Shown: positions 9,514-21,049 of the stretch, one piece after another
How positions within the stretch are numbered: position 1 is the first letter of the stretch
Layout: each line of letters opens with the position of its first letter
Position numbers and translations under genes: made by a program
Notes under the pieces: generated by a model
What the model was told of the DNA's origin: nothing
The model's input: only the letters and a program-made list of their open reading frames with translations
Databases searched by the model: none
Origin: Bradyrhizobium sp. dw_78
GTDB taxonomy: Bacteria > Pseudomonadota > Alphaproteobacteria > Rhizobiales > Xanthobacteraceae
Length of the DNA stretch: 64,000 bases
Reading direction: 5' to 3'
NCBI RefSeq assembly: GCF_018449525.1
Contig: NZ_JAAVUS010000004.1
Span: 463,536 to 527,535 of the forward strand

Positions 9514-10602
9514 TCAGCCCTGGGCGTGACGCGCCATGAAATTGTCGTAGCCGACTTCCGCGACCTGGAACCACTGATAGCCGGTGCTCGAGAACGCCAT
9601 CAGCGATTCGTAGACCTTCTTGAAATTCGCATTGGTTGCGGCGACTTCGTTGTTGAGCTCCTTGGTCGCCTTGAGGCTGGCCTCCATGATTTGCGGCGAG
9701 AACGCGTGCAGCTTGGCGCCACCGGCCAACAGCTTCTTCAGCGCCAGCGGATTCACCGTGTCGTATTTGGCCATCATCCAGTTGTTGGAGAAATGACCGG
9801 CCTGTTCGAGAACGCTTTGATAAAATTTCGGCAGCGCATTCCATTTGTCGAGATTGACCATGACCAGCAGCATCGGGCCGCCCTCCCACCAGCCGGGATA
9901 ATAATAATGAGGTGCGACCTTGTAGAGGCCGAGCTTCTCGTCGTCATAGGGCCCGACCCATTCCGCCGCGTCGATCGTGCCTTTTTCGAGCGCCGGATAG
10001 ATGTCGCCGCCGGCGAGCTGCTGCGGCACGCAGCCGAGTTTCTGCATCACGCGACCGGCGAAGCCGGCGATACGGAATTTCAGCCCCTGCAAATCCTCGA
10101 CGGTATTGATCTCCTTGCGGAACCAGCCGCCCATCTGGCAGGTGGTGTTGCCCGCGAGCAGCGAGATTACGTTGTAGTTCTTGTAGAACTCGTTCAGGAC
10201 TTCCCGGCCGCCACCCAGCATGTACCAGGCCTGGTTCAGCCGCGCGTCGGGTCCGAACGGAATGCACGCGCCAAAGGTGAAGGTGGGGTCCTTGCCGAAA
10301 TAATAATAGGACGCGGTGTGACCGAGTTCGACGGTGCCGTTCTGGACGGCGTCGAGCACCTGCAGGCCCGGGACGATTTCACCGGCGGCAAAGGTCTGGA
10401 TCTGGAATTTATTGTCGGTCGCCTCGGCGACCGCTTTCGCCATCTGCTCGGCGGCGCCTTGCAGGGTATCGAGCGATTTCGGCCAGCTCGTCGTCATCCG
10501 CCATTTGATTTCCGGCATCGATTGCGCGATGGCCGGCGCTGCCATGGTCGCGGCGCCAGCGGCGCCGATGCCGGTGACCTTGATAAAGTCCCTTCGCTTC
10601 AT
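9514..10602 (-). CDS. TRAP transporter substrate-binding protein (DctP family), copy 1
   Basis: 362-residue periplasmic binding protein exported by the Tat route: MKRRDFIKV twin-arginine motif, then AAPAIAQS cleavage region. The body matches the TakP-like alpha-keto-acid/mannitol type DctP branch: IKWRMTTSWPKSLDTL at the mature N-terminus, [32 protein letters not shown] and the WEGGPMLL segment. It is about two-thirds identical by eye to the next gene and follows it on the same strand, separated by a terminator. Likely partner of the QM pair at 4559-6699 (inference). Confidence 0.9.
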   Translation of the reverse strand: MKRRDFIKVTGIGAAGAATMAAPAIAQSMPEIKWRMTTSWPKSLDTLQGAAEQMAKAVAEATDNKFQIQTFAAGEIVPGLQVLDAVQNGTVELGHTASYYYFGKDPTFTFGACIPFGPDARLNQAWYMLGGGREVLNEFYKNYNVISLLAGNTTCQMGGWFRKEINTVEDLQGLKFRIAGFAGRVMQKLGCVPQQLAGGDIYPALEKGTIDAAEWVGPYDDEKLGLYKVAPHYYYPGWWEGGPMLLVMVNLDKWNALPKFYQSVLEQAGHFSNNWMMAKYDTVNPLALKKLLAGGAKLHAFSPQIMEASLKATKELNNEVAATNANFKKVYESLMAFSSTGYQWFQVAEVGYDNFMARHAQG

Positions 10603-10705
10603 GCTATTCCCTCCCGATGATTATGAGCAGCTTCTTTTTCGAAGCTTGGAATCGAGCATGAAGCATCCGGTTCGAGATTGCCATCGCGAACCGGCCTGCC
10701 GCAAC

Positions 10706-10742
10706 GCAAAAAGCCCGGCCTCCTGTCGGAGACCGGGCTTCG
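10706..10742 (-). terminator. Rho-independent terminator between the two DctP genes
   Basis: On the minus strand AGCCCGGTCTCC-GACA-GGAGGCCGGGCT is followed by a TTTT run, 20 bases past the stop codon of the upstream copy. It implies that the downstream copy needs its own promoter or readthrough. Confidence 0.85.
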
Positions 10743-10761
10743 TTGTGCCGATCGGGAAAAA

Positions 10762-11850
<1,089 letters not shown>

Positions 11851-12047
11851 TCAGGCATCTCCTTGAGTGGCCGTTTCCCAGATTTCCTGGCGTAATTACT
11901 TGAGGCGGAGCGGTCTTTGCTCCGACCGCGCGCATCCTGGCGGGGGCCTTTAACACGGAAGCCTGCCTCGCGAAAACGCAACAAAGCCATGACAGAAGGA
12001 ATTAAACGAAAGTTGAATATGTCGCGGCCGTTTCCTGCAAAGAAATT

Positions 12048-13181
12048 TCAGGCGGCCGCGATACTGCCTTGAAGCTGGTCGCGAACCTTGGCGGCGATCG
12101 CGCGGTAGATCGCGGCATGCGGACCGTCGGGTTCGCTGTCCACCACCGGCGTTCCGGAATCGGATGTGACACGAATCGACATGTGCAGCGGAATTTCGCC
12201 GAGGAACGGCACGCCGAGCCGCTCGGCCTCGTGCCGCGCGCCGCCGTGACCGAAGATATCCGATCGCGTGCCGCAATGCGGGCACTGGAAATAGCTCATG
12301 TTCTCGACAATGCCGAACACCGGCACGTTGACCTTCTTGAACATCGCAAGCCCGCGCCGCGCATCGATCAGGGAAAGATCCTGCGGCGTCGAGACGATGA
12401 CCGCGCCCCTGAGCGGCACGTTCTGCGCCAGTGTGAGCTGTGCGTCGCCGGTGCCGGGCGGCATGTCGACCACCAGCACGTCGAGGGTGCCCCAGGCGAC
12501 ATCCCGCAGCATCTGGGTGATCGCCGACATCACCATCGGGCCGCGCCAGATCATCGCGGTATCCTCCTCGACCAGAAAACCGATCGACATGATCGCAAGG
12601 CCGAAGCGCACGATCGGAATCATCTTCTTGTCGTCGTTCAGTTGCGGCTTCTCGTGAATGCCGGTCAGCCGCGGCACCGAAGGTCCGTAGATGTCGGCGT
12701 CGAGCAGGCCGACGCGCAGACCGAGATCGCGCAGGCCGAGCGCGAGATTGAGCGCCGTGGTCGACTTTCCGACGCCGCCCTTGCCGGAGGCGACCGCGAT
12801 GACCGCGGAGATGCCGGGGATTTCCGCCTGCTTCGCCATCGGCGAGCCGCCCGCGCCTTGCGGCGGCTGATGGGATGACACGGGCGCCACGCCCGGCGCA
12901 TGACGGTGCGGCGGCGGTGGCGGCGCGGCTCCGGCCTTGCGTTCGGCGGTCAGCGCGACCATGACGGTGGCGACGCCGGGAATGGCGCGCACGGCGGCTT
13001 CGGCCTCGGCCCGCGCGCTTTCCCAGGCACGCGCTTCCGACGCCTCGACATTGATCGAGAAAAAGACCTTGCCGTCGCTGACCGAAATGGCCGAGAGCAC
13101 CCCGGCATTGGCGAGGCCGACGCCGCGCGGCGACTTCACCTTGGCCAGACTGTCAAGAACCTGCTGCTGCGTCACGCTCAA
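12048..13181 (-). CDS. mrp: Mrp/ApbC/NBP35 family Fe-S carrier ATPase (TTG start)
   Basis: Cytoplasmic P-loop ATPase that binds and delivers iron-sulfur clusters. It has an N-terminal DUF59/FeS-assembly-P domain (SVTQQQVLDSLAKVKSPRG), a Pro-rich linker (about residues 95-125), a deviant Walker A GKGGVGKSTT, and the cluster-binding CxxC in YFQCPHCGTRSDIF. I choose the TTG at 13181 because GGAGGAG lies seven bases before it and the conserved domain begins there; the 12 upstream codons from ATG 13217 look non-homologous. 377 residues. Confidence 0.88.
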   Translation of the reverse strand: MSVTQQQVLDSLAKVKSPRGVGLANAGVLSAISVSDGKVFFSINVEASEARAWESARAEAEAAVRAIPGVATVMVALTAERKAGAAPPPPPHRHAPGVAPVSSHQPPQGAGGSPMAKQAEIPGISAVIAVASGKGGVGKSTTALNLALGLRDLGLRVGLLDADIYGPSVPRLTGIHEKPQLNDDKKMIPIVRFGLAIMSIGFLVEEDTAMIWRGPMVMSAITQMLRDVAWGTLDVLVVDMPPGTGDAQLTLAQNVPLRGAVIVSTPQDLSLIDARRGLAMFKKVNVPVFGIVENMSYFQCPHCGTRSDIFGHGGARHEAERLGVPFLGEIPLHMSIRVTSDSGTPVVDSEPDGPHAAIYRAIAAKVRDQLQGSIAAA

Positions 13182-13468
13182 TGCGTATCTCCTCCGGCCT
13201 GTCTCTCGACGCGACACATAGGGCGATCCGGCGGAAAAGGATACCCGCCTCCCTGCGCAATCAGGCCTCGCGCGAGGGGAACGCCTCCCGGTCGCGCGCC
13301 CTGCCCTGTCAGATGGAGATGGTTGCCCTCCATGCCAGGGGGTTTATTGTGTGCTCATTCGTATCTCAACGCAGGGCGAGCCTGTTTCGAGGACCGGACG
13401 GTCCATCGCCCTGCCCCAGCATAACGCCGGCCGAACCAACGCCGCCGGCAAACCCCAAGGTTGTAAAC

Positions 13469-14338
13469 ATGGCTAAAGTCGCTTTTATCGGTCTCGGCGT
13501 CATGGGCTTCCCGATGGCAGGTCATCTGGTGAAAAAGGGAGGCCACGAGGTCACGGTCTACAACCGGACCGCGTCCAAGGCGAAGCAATGGGCCGACCAA
13601 TTCGGCGGACGCACCGCGCCGACGCCGAAAGCCGCCGCCGAGGGCCAGGATTTCGTCATGTGCTGCGTCGGCAACGACAATGATCTGCGCGCGGTCACGA
13701 TCGGCGCGGACGGCGCATTTGCCGGGATCAGGAAGGGCGCGACCTTCGTCGACCACACCACGGCGTCCGCCGAAGTCGCCCGCGAACTCGATGCGGAAGC
13801 AGCCAAACGCGGCTTCAAATTCGTCGACGCGCCGGTCTCCGGCGGTCAGGCCGGCGCCGAAAACGGCGTATTGACGGTGATGTGCGGCGGCAGCGAGGAC
13901 GCCTATGCCGGCGTCGAACCCGTGATCGCCGCCTATGCGCGGATGTGCAAGCGGCTCGGCCCCGCGGGCTCCGGACAGCTCACCAAGATGGTCAACCAGA
14001 TCTGCATCGCCGGCCTGGTCCAGGGGCTGTCGGAAGGCATTCATTTCGCCAAGAAATCGGGGCTCGACGTCCAGGCCGTGATCGACACCATCGCCAAGGG
14101 CGCCGCGCAATCCTGGCAGATGGAGAACCGCTACAAGACCATGAACGAAGGCAAATATGATTTCGGCTTCGCGGTCGAATGGATGCGCAAGGATCTGTCG
14201 ATCTGCCTCGCTGAATCGCGGCGCAACGGGGCCAGCCTGCCGGTCACGGCGCTGGTCGATGCGTTCTATGCGGAAGTCGAGAAAATCGGCGGCAAGCGCT
14301 GGGACACGTCGAGCCTGCTGGCGCGGCTGGAACACTGA
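13469..14338 (+). CDS. 3-hydroxyisobutyrate dehydrogenase-like NAD(P)-dependent oxidoreductase
   Basis: 289-residue beta-hydroxyacid dehydrogenase. The Rossmann motif GLGVMGFPMAGHL is at the start, the family substrate signature DAPVSGGQAGAENG is near residue 120, and the catalytic Lys region is GQLTKMVNQICIAG. Substrates of this family include 3-hydroxyisobutyrate, tartronate semialdehyde and succinic semialdehyde; the sequence alone does not choose. The start is the ATG at 13469 because the fold begins immediately. The open frame reaches 13181 but is non-homologous. It is divergent from mrp over about 290 bases. Confidence 0.88.
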   Translation: MAKVAFIGLGVMGFPMAGHLVKKGGHEVTVYNRTASKAKQWADQFGGRTAPTPKAAAEGQDFVMCCVGNDNDLRAVTIGADGAFAGIRKGATFVDHTTASAEVARELDAEAAKRGFKFVDAPVSGGQAGAENGVLTVMCGGSEDAYAGVEPVIAAYARMCKRLGPAGSGQLTKMVNQICIAGLVQGLSEGIHFAKKSGLDVQAVIDTIAKGAAQSWQMENRYKTMNEGKYDFGFAVEWMRKDLSICLAESRRNGASLPVTALVDAFYAEVEKIGGKRWDTSSLLARLEH

Positions 14339-14357
14339 TTTCGGCGCGAAAGTTCTC

Positions 14358-14483
14358 CGTCATTCGGGCGCGCGCAATAGCGCGCCCCCGGAATCTATGC
14401 CGCCACCTACGCTGCTGTAGGATGGATTCCCCGGTGCGCAATTGCGCCTCTGAGGTCCATGCTTCGGGTGCTCCGGAATGACG
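14358..14483. repeat. Palindromic intergenic repeat in the 323-base gap before the kinase
   Basis: Outer ends CGTCATTC (14358-14365) and GGAATGACG (14475-14483) are inverted. An inner hairpin GGGCGCGC-GCAATA-GCGCGCCC lies near 14366-14387. It belongs to the same class as 4197-4288. Nothing else is recognisable in 14339-14661 besides the presumed kinase promoter. Confidence 0.6.
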
Positions 14484-14661
14484 TGCCGCAGACGATGGCG
14501 GATCACGCCGGAATCGATCCGCCCGGCTGGTCCCCATGGGAGCGTAATTAACCTCCCGTTAACGAGATTCTATCGCTCTTTAAGGCTGCTCTTAATGATT
14601 TGGAGCCACAGATAGACCATGCAAAGCCCGCGCGGTTCGCGGGCAGGATTTGTGCTGTTCG

Positions 14662-16266
<1,605 letters not shown>

Positions 16267-16311
16267 CCGGGATGCTTGCGCGAGCGACCAGAACCATTTC
16301 ACTATGCCCCG

Positions 16312-16521
16312 ATGAGCAAAGAAACGCCGTGCATCGCGGTTTGCATGATCGACCCCAAAACCAGCCTCTGCTTCGGTTGCGGCCGCACGCTTCCGGAGAT
16401 CGCGCGCTGGCACCGGATGGACAGCGCCGAGCGGCAGGCCGTGATGGCGCTGTTGCCGGGACGCATGGCCGAGGCCGGAATGGTCCGGCTCGGGACCGCC
16501 GCCGCTCCGGAAGCGGACTGA
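16312..16521 (+). CDS. DUF1289 Cys-rich small protein
   Basis: 69-residue protein with the DUF1289 pattern: TPCIAVCMIDPKTSLCFGCG, four cysteines that could bind Zn or an Fe-S cluster, followed by RTLPEIARWHRM. The start MSKETPC at 16312 matches family length. It lies just after the kinase and 46 bases before the protease gene, possibly in one transcript. Confidence 0.85.
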   Translation: MSKETPCIAVCMIDPKTSLCFGCGRTLPEIARWHRMDSAERQAVMALLPGRMAEAGMVRLGTAAAPEAD

Positions 16522-16567
16522 GCAACGCACCCCTTCCGAACGCAGCCTTCCGCACCGGAGGTCTGCC

Positions 16568-17080
16568 GTGATCCGCATCCTGCTCGTGCTGGTCGTGCTC
16601 GCCGCAACCGCCGGCGCCGTGGTCGCCTATGGCGATCCGCAACAGCTCGCGCATGCGGGCCACACCGTCTCGGGCCTGCTGCACATGCGGTCGAATCCAT
16701 CGGCGCGCATGGTGCAGATCCCGCGCGGACAGGGCGGCGAATTCGCGCTGCAAGCCAGGATCAACGGCGTCAACGCCCCGATGGTGATCGATACCGGCGC
16801 GACCTCGGTGGTCCTGACCTATGAGACGGCCAAGGCCGCGGGACTGCCGCTCGAACTGCTCGACTACGATGTCGACGTCGAAACCGCGGGCGGACATGCC
16901 AAAGCGGCGCGGCTGACGCTGGACCGTCTCGCCATCGGCAGGCTGGTCGAGCGCTCGGTGCCGGCGCTGGTGGTGCCGCGCGGACAGATGAAAACCAATC
17001 TGCTCGGCATGAGCTTCCTGGATCGGCTGGAAAGCTGGGAGGTCCACGCCGACCGGCTGATGCTGCACGGCTATCCCTAG
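16568..17080 (+). CDS. TIGR02281-type retropepsin-like aspartic protease
   Basis: 170 residues with an N-terminal signal anchor (IRILLVLVVLAATAGAVVAY), so the domain is periplasmic. The retropepsin motif VIDTGATSVVLT near residue 76 supplies the catalytic Asp of one lobe (such enzymes act as dimers), and LLGMSFLDRL near the end is the second family signature. GTG start at 16568 with GGAGGT six bases upstream. Physiological substrate unknown. Confidence 0.85.
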   Translation: MIRILLVLVVLAATAGAVVAYGDPQQLAHAGHTVSGLLHMRSNPSARMVQIPRGQGGEFALQARINGVNAPMVIDTGATSVVLTYETAKAAGLPLELLDYDVDVETAGGHAKAARLTLDRLAIGRLVERSVPALVVPRGQMKTNLLGMSFLDRLESWEVHADRLMLHGYP

Positions 17081-17082
17081 AG

Positions 17083-17312
17083 CATGATCCGGAAAAGTGG
17101 ACACCGGTTTTCCCTCGCGACAAACGCGGAACGCGTTTGCGCGGAGATCATGCTCAAACAATAAAATAGAGCGCGATGGCGATTCGGCCTAAAGCTATCG
17201 CGCTCTATAGCGTTTTCGAGCGAAGTGGCTTCCGGTTCGCGTTAAGAAAACGCGTCAAAACAAGAGAGTAGAGCCTCGGTTCTGATTCCATCAGAACCGA
17301 AAAGGCTCTAGG
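17083..17312. repeat. Cluster of three intergenic palindromes
   Basis: The 292-base gap between the protease and dusA is made mostly of palindromes. They are GAGCATGATC (17083) with GATCATGCTC (ends 17156), AGAGCGCGAT (17168) with ATCGCGCTCT (ends 17207), and CGGTTCTGAT with ATCAGAACCG around 17279-17301. The first is a well-known dispersed element type of Bradyrhizobium and relatives. A partial copy of the third follows near 17315-17337. Confidence 0.65.
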
Positions 17313-17372
17313 CTTCGTTCCGATTGAATCAGAACCGCAGCCTGGATTCTGTTTTGATCCGAGATCCCGCGG

Positions 17373-18383
17373 TTACGCCGCGATCGGCGCAGCAATGCGA
17401 TCCTCGACCAGCGCGATCGCTTCGCGCAGAACATCAAGACCGGCATCGGCCCTGACGCCGCGCTCGGCCAGATGGCGGCGAAACGCCCGTGCGCCGGGCA
17501 CGCCATGAAACGCGCCGACGAAATGCCGCGTGATCGCATGCAGCCGGATGCCATGTGCGAGTTCGCGCTCGATATAGGGCGACATCGCCTCGAAGGCATC
17601 CTTCATCGAGGCGTGCGGCGGCGTCTCGCCGAACAATTCGGAATCGACCGCCAGCAACCGCCAAGGCTCCCGATAGGCCGCGCGGCCCAGCATCACGCCA
17701 TCGACATCGCCAAGATGCAGTTTGGCCTGCTCGATGCCCGCGATCCCGCCATTGATGATGATAGGTACCTGCGGCAGCGAAGCCTTCAGCCGATAGACCC
17801 TGTCGTAATCCAGCGGCGGGATGTCGCGATTTTCCTTCGGCGATAGTCCCTTGAGCCAGGCCTTGCGGGCGTGAACGATCAAGGCGTCGCCGCCGGCGGC
17901 GACCACATCGTGCGCCATCACATCGAGCGCCGTTTCCGGATCCTGGTCGTCGATGCCGATCCGGCACTTGACCGTGACCGGGATCCGCACCGCGCGCTTC
18001 ATGGCGGCGACGCCTTCGGCGACCAGTTCCGGCTCCGCCATCAGGCAGGCGCCGAAACGGCCGTCCTGCACCCGGTCCGACGGACAGCCGACATTGAGGT
18101 TGATTTCATCGTAGCCGAAATCCTCGCCGATCCGGGCCGCGGTCGCGAGATCGCACGGATCGGAGCCGCCAAGCTGGAGCGCGACCGGATGCTCGCTGGC
18201 ATCGAAGCCAAGCAGACGCTGCCGGTCGCCATGAATGACGGCGCCCGTCGTCAGCATCTCCGTATAAAGCCGCGCCCGCCGCGTCAGCAGACGATGGAAC
18301 ACGCGGCAATGCCGGTCGGTCCAGTCCATCATGGGGGCGACGGAGAACCGCATCGCCTTGGTTCTATTGTATTTTTTCGTCAT
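17373..18383 (-). CDS. dusA: tRNA-dihydrouridine(20/20a) synthase DusA
   Basis: FMN-dependent enzyme reducing U20/U20a in tRNA D-loops. Motifs are FSVAPMMDWTDRHCR at the start, the FMN/substrate region LNVGCPSDRVQDGRFGACLM containing the catalytic Cys (VGCPS), and RKAWLKGLSPKENR near residue 190, all typical of DusA. Length is 336 residues from ATG 18383, or 326 from ATG 18353 (MRFSVAP). The bases encoding residues before FSVAP come from the inserted island, because the displaced original start is found at 44037-44102. So dusA now uses island-supplied translation and promoter signals. Confidence 0.95.
   Translation of the reverse strand: MTKKYNRTKAMRFSVAPMMDWTDRHCRVFHRLLTRRARLYTEMLTTGAVIHGDRQRLLGFDASEHPVALQLGGSDPCDLATAARIGEDFGYDEINLNVGCPSDRVQDGRFGACLMAEPELVAEGVAAMKRAVRIPVTVKCRIGIDDQDPETALDVMAHDVVAAGGDALIVHARKAWLKGLSPKENRDIPPLDYDRVYRLKASLPQVPIIINGGIAGIEQAKLHLGDVDGVMLGRAAYREPWRLLAVDSELFGETPPHASMKDAFEAMSPYIERELAHGIRLHAITRHFVGAFHGVPGARAFRRHLAERGVRADAGLDVLREAIALVEDRIAAPIAA
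18319..18351. other. Attachment site, dusA-proximal end (attL-type junction)
   Basis: Codons for FSVAPMMDWTD of dusA. The corresponding stretch at 44049-44081 encodes FSVAPMADWTD. The longest identical runs are TCCGTCGCCCC and GGACTGGAC (dusA strand). The crossover should lie in one of these; the exact base cannot be set without the empty site. Confidence 0.7.
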
Positions 18384-18461
18384 TTTCTGTCATTTTTAGC
18401 TCGCCGGAAGCCGTACTGAGGCCCCCTTATTTTACGGCATTTTCTCACATTCTTCCGGCCC

Positions 18462-18500
18462 CGGTACTGCGGCGCAGTACCGTTCGGCCCGTGCAGTACC
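18462..18500. repeat. GGTACTGC repeats, putative integrase arm sites
   Basis: GGTACTGC-GGC-GCAGTACC is a perfect palindrome (18462-18480 region), followed by another GCAGTACC near 18493-18500. The same octamer occurs once near the opposite island end (43989-43996). Octamers in this position, between core and integrase gene, are what arm-type integrase or excisionase sites look like. They could equally be an operator for the integrase promoter. Confidence 0.4.
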
Positions 18501-18522
18501 GCAGAAGAGGAAGTAAACGATC

Positions 18523-19791
18523 ATGGGTACCGTTATAGCACGCAAGCAAAAAGATGGTTCCACCCGCTTCCAGGGACAGCTCCTGATCAAGCGGGACGGG
18601 AAGATAGTACATCGGGAAAGCCGGACCTTCGAGCGTCGGCAGGCCGCGGCCGCGTGGGTCGACAATAGGGAAAAGAAACTTGCCAAGCCTGGAGCCCTGG
18701 AGCGTCTCCACAATGCGGACCCAGACTTGGCGACTGTGATTGATCAATATGTCAGGGAATCGATCAAGGAGATCGGAAAGACAAAGGCTCAAGTTCTTCG
18801 CGCAATAAAGGAGTACCCCATCGCCCAAAAGCGGTGCTCTACAATAACAAGCGAAGATATCGTCGCGTTTGCGCAGCAGCGTGTTGCAAAGGTGACGCCC
18901 CAAACGGTCGGAAACTATCTGTCTCACCTTGGCGCTATTTTTGCGATCGCGCGTCCGGCATGGGGATATGAACTCAATCAGACGGCGATGGAGGATGCCC
19001 AAGTTGTCGCCAAGCGACTTGGCATTTCAAGCAAGAGCCGCGACCGAGAGCGTCGCCCTGCCCTGGATGAACTCGATAAAGTGATGGCTCATTTCACCGA
19101 ACGTCATCGCCGGCGGCCATCCTCTGTTCCGATGCACAAAATCGTTCCATTCGCTATCTTCTCAACGCGCCGGCAGGAAGAGATCACGCGCATTTTTTGG
19201 AAAGACCTTGATGTAGAGGGGAGTCGCGTATTGGTTCGCGACATGAAAAATCCTGGCGAGAAGATCGGGAACGACATTTGGTGCGATCTTCCACCGCAAG
19301 CGTTGCAGATCATCCTTTCTATGCCGAAGGTGTGTGCGGAGATATTTCCCTACAGCACCGACGCCATTGGTGCCGGCTTCACACGCGCCTGTCAGTTCTT
19401 ACTGATCGACGATCTACACTTCCACGATTTGCGACATGATGGCGTTTCCCGATTATTCGAAATCGGATGGAACATCCCGCGCGTGGCCGCGACTTCCGGT
19501 CATCGGTCTTGGAAGAGTCTCGCGCGATATACACACTTGCGGCAGACTGGCGATAAATATGCCGAATGGAATTGGCTGTCGGTTGCGACTGAACCTCTCA
19601 GCCCACGATCACGCGCCCGCAAGCGTGATGGGCGACGGCGAGACAAGTCTACAAAGGGCCGGCAGTCCGGCGCTCGCGGGACAAGCACTCGCCAGGAATT
19701 ATTTTCGGTGACAACGCCTGCACCTCGCGTTCCAACACCGGTCGCCGCCCTGGGCGGGCGGCCGCGCAAGGCACATTCACTTGACGAATAA
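18523..19791 (+). CDS. int: Tyrosine site-specific integrase of the dusA-targeting type
   Basis: 422 residues. The N-terminal MGTVIARKQKDGSTRFQGQL region is an arm-binding-like domain, followed by a core-binding helical domain (about 70-165). The catalytic domain has Arg in FSTRRQEEITR, HxxR in HFHDLRHDGVSRL, His/Trp in SGHRSW and the nucleophile Tyr in ARYTHL. The C-terminal 60 residues are a basic tail (RSRARKRDGRRRDKS). It is encoded divergently from dusA, immediately inside the junction, so it is the enzyme expected to have integrated the island. Confidence 0.93.
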   Translation: MGTVIARKQKDGSTRFQGQLLIKRDGKIVHRESRTFERRQAAAAWVDNREKKLAKPGALERLHNADPDLATVIDQYVRESIKEIGKTKAQVLRAIKEYPIAQKRCSTITSEDIVAFAQQRVAKVTPQTVGNYLSHLGAIFAIARPAWGYELNQTAMEDAQVVAKRLGISSKSRDRERRPALDELDKVMAHFTERHRRRPSSVPMHKIVPFAIFSTRRQEEITRIFWKDLDVEGSRVLVRDMKNPGEKIGNDIWCDLPPQALQIILSMPKVCAEIFPYSTDAIGAGFTRACQFLLIDDLHFHDLRHDGVSRLFEIGWNIPRVAATSGHRSWKSLARYTHLRQTGDKYAEWNWLSVATEPLSPRSRARKRDGRRRDKSTKGRQSGARGTSTRQELFSVTTPAPRVPTPVAALGGRPRKAHSLDE

Positions 19792-19972
19792 GTCCGGTAG
19801 CACTTTTGCTGCCCCGGTGTTGGTGTACTACCGTCGCAGATCGTTCGCTCGCGGGCGACCCCTGGCTTTTGTATCGAGACGAACCGCATTCGGAGCGGAT
19901 CGATGCAGGCATTGTTCGATTGTGTGCGATCGCATCGCATGTAGACACCGCTCTTGAGCGGCATCTATAACG

Positions 19973-21049
19973 TCAGAAGTTGAGGATCTTTGGATAATCC
20001 AGGTTTTCTATCAACGTCAGGCAAACGTTGGTGGCATTTTCTATTGCCAATCTGCGGATTTCGCTTCCCGTTTCGTCATCAAGGTCGCCTTTGCCTGCGC
20101 AGAGGTCGGATATTCCGCGAACGACAATGCCACCGATCAAGGAGGGACATCCACCCTGCGGCGCAGGAGTTGTCCGCAGCAATTCCACCGAGCGGACCAA
20201 ACCGTAACTCTCCATGTCCACTGCAAGTAACTCGCCGTTCTTCCAAGGGACGCGATCCTGTTCACCCTTTTGGCGATGGACGTCGAATTGAAGCTGCGTG
20301 TTTTTCTCCTGCAAATATTTCTTGTATTCTTCGCTGTCGACAACGTGGTGGGTTCCAAGAACCCATCCCATGTGAAGCTTCCGGCTTCGTTTTGTCGAAG
20401 GCAGCTCTTGGAATGCTGCCGGCAGCGAGGTGGTCTTTAGCTGTTGAAGACGGACCGACCTCAACGCAGGTTCAACGCCCGCTAAAATTTCGTCCGTTGG
20501 CAGGGATTCAATAAAGTGCCGCGCATAGCGAAGAAACGAATTGTCGAACAGTTTGTCTCTCTGATCGACGAGAATCTGGCCATTGGCTCCCGGCGGCCGC
20601 GTTTGTGTGGAATCGCAGAGACGGTATTTCGCAGGCTTGCCTCCGGTCGCAGCAAGGGACATGACTTTGTCGCCGGCGTATAATTTGACTTGATTTGAGA
20701 CGACCACATCTCCCAAGCCGACTGTGGAATGCAGTGATCCTGAAATACCGACCATCAAGACCAAGGTTGGCGTGAAGGAGACAATTGCAGATGTGGTGCC
20801 GAGCACCGATTCAACTTGGCCCATTCCGTCTAGAGTCTGGATTACGACGCGAACTTTGCCAAAGGGAGAATCGTAGGCGCAAAGATAATTTCGACGTTCG
20901 GACGTCGGATCCCATTTCGGACGCTCTGTGAGAGCCCGATGGAAGTAGCCTCGCTCTTCCGGAAGCGCCACGACGAGAAGTATCGTGGCTATGCTGGTAT
21001 CGTCCGGCTTATCGCCAGAGGAACCCCTTCCCCCCTTCGCCCTCTTCAT
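19973..21049 (-). CDS. Nucleoside phosphorylase / MTA-SAH nucleosidase superfamily protein
   Basis: 358 residues, longer than housekeeping MTA/SAH nucleosidase (about 230). Superfamily landmarks are VVALPEERGYF near residue 30, LVLMVGISGSLH, LGDVVVSNQV, the ribose-contact segment LAVDMESYGLV and the catalytic-Asp segment VRGISDLCAGKGD. There is an insertion of about 60 residues between the last two blocks compared with the housekeeping enzymes. It overlaps the preceding gene by TAATG. Stand-alone or fused domains of this superfamily occur as predicted effectors in bacterial conflict systems, and the island context makes a defence role plausible but unproven. Confidence 0.75.
   Translation of the reverse strand: MKRAKGGRGSSGDKPDDTSIATILLVVALPEERGYFHRALTERPKWDPTSERRNYLCAYDSPFGKVRVVIQTLDGMGQVESVLGTTSAIVSFTPTLVLMVGISGSLHSTVGLGDVVVSNQVKLYAGDKVMSLAATGGKPAKYRLCDSTQTRPPGANGQILVDQRDKLFDNSFLRYARHFIESLPTDEILAGVEPALRSVRLQQLKTTSLPAAFQELPSTKRSRKLHMGWVLGTHHVVDSEEYKKYLQEKNTQLQFDVHRQKGEQDRVPWKNGELLAVDMESYGLVRSVELLRTTPAPQGGCPSLIGGIVVRGISDLCAGKGDLDDETGSEIRRLAIENATNVCLTLIENLDYPKILNF

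Noticed and set aside
18301..18420. tRNA gene as integration target
   Set aside because: No tRNA cloverleaf sequence is visible here; the duplicated core is the dusA coding sequence itself.
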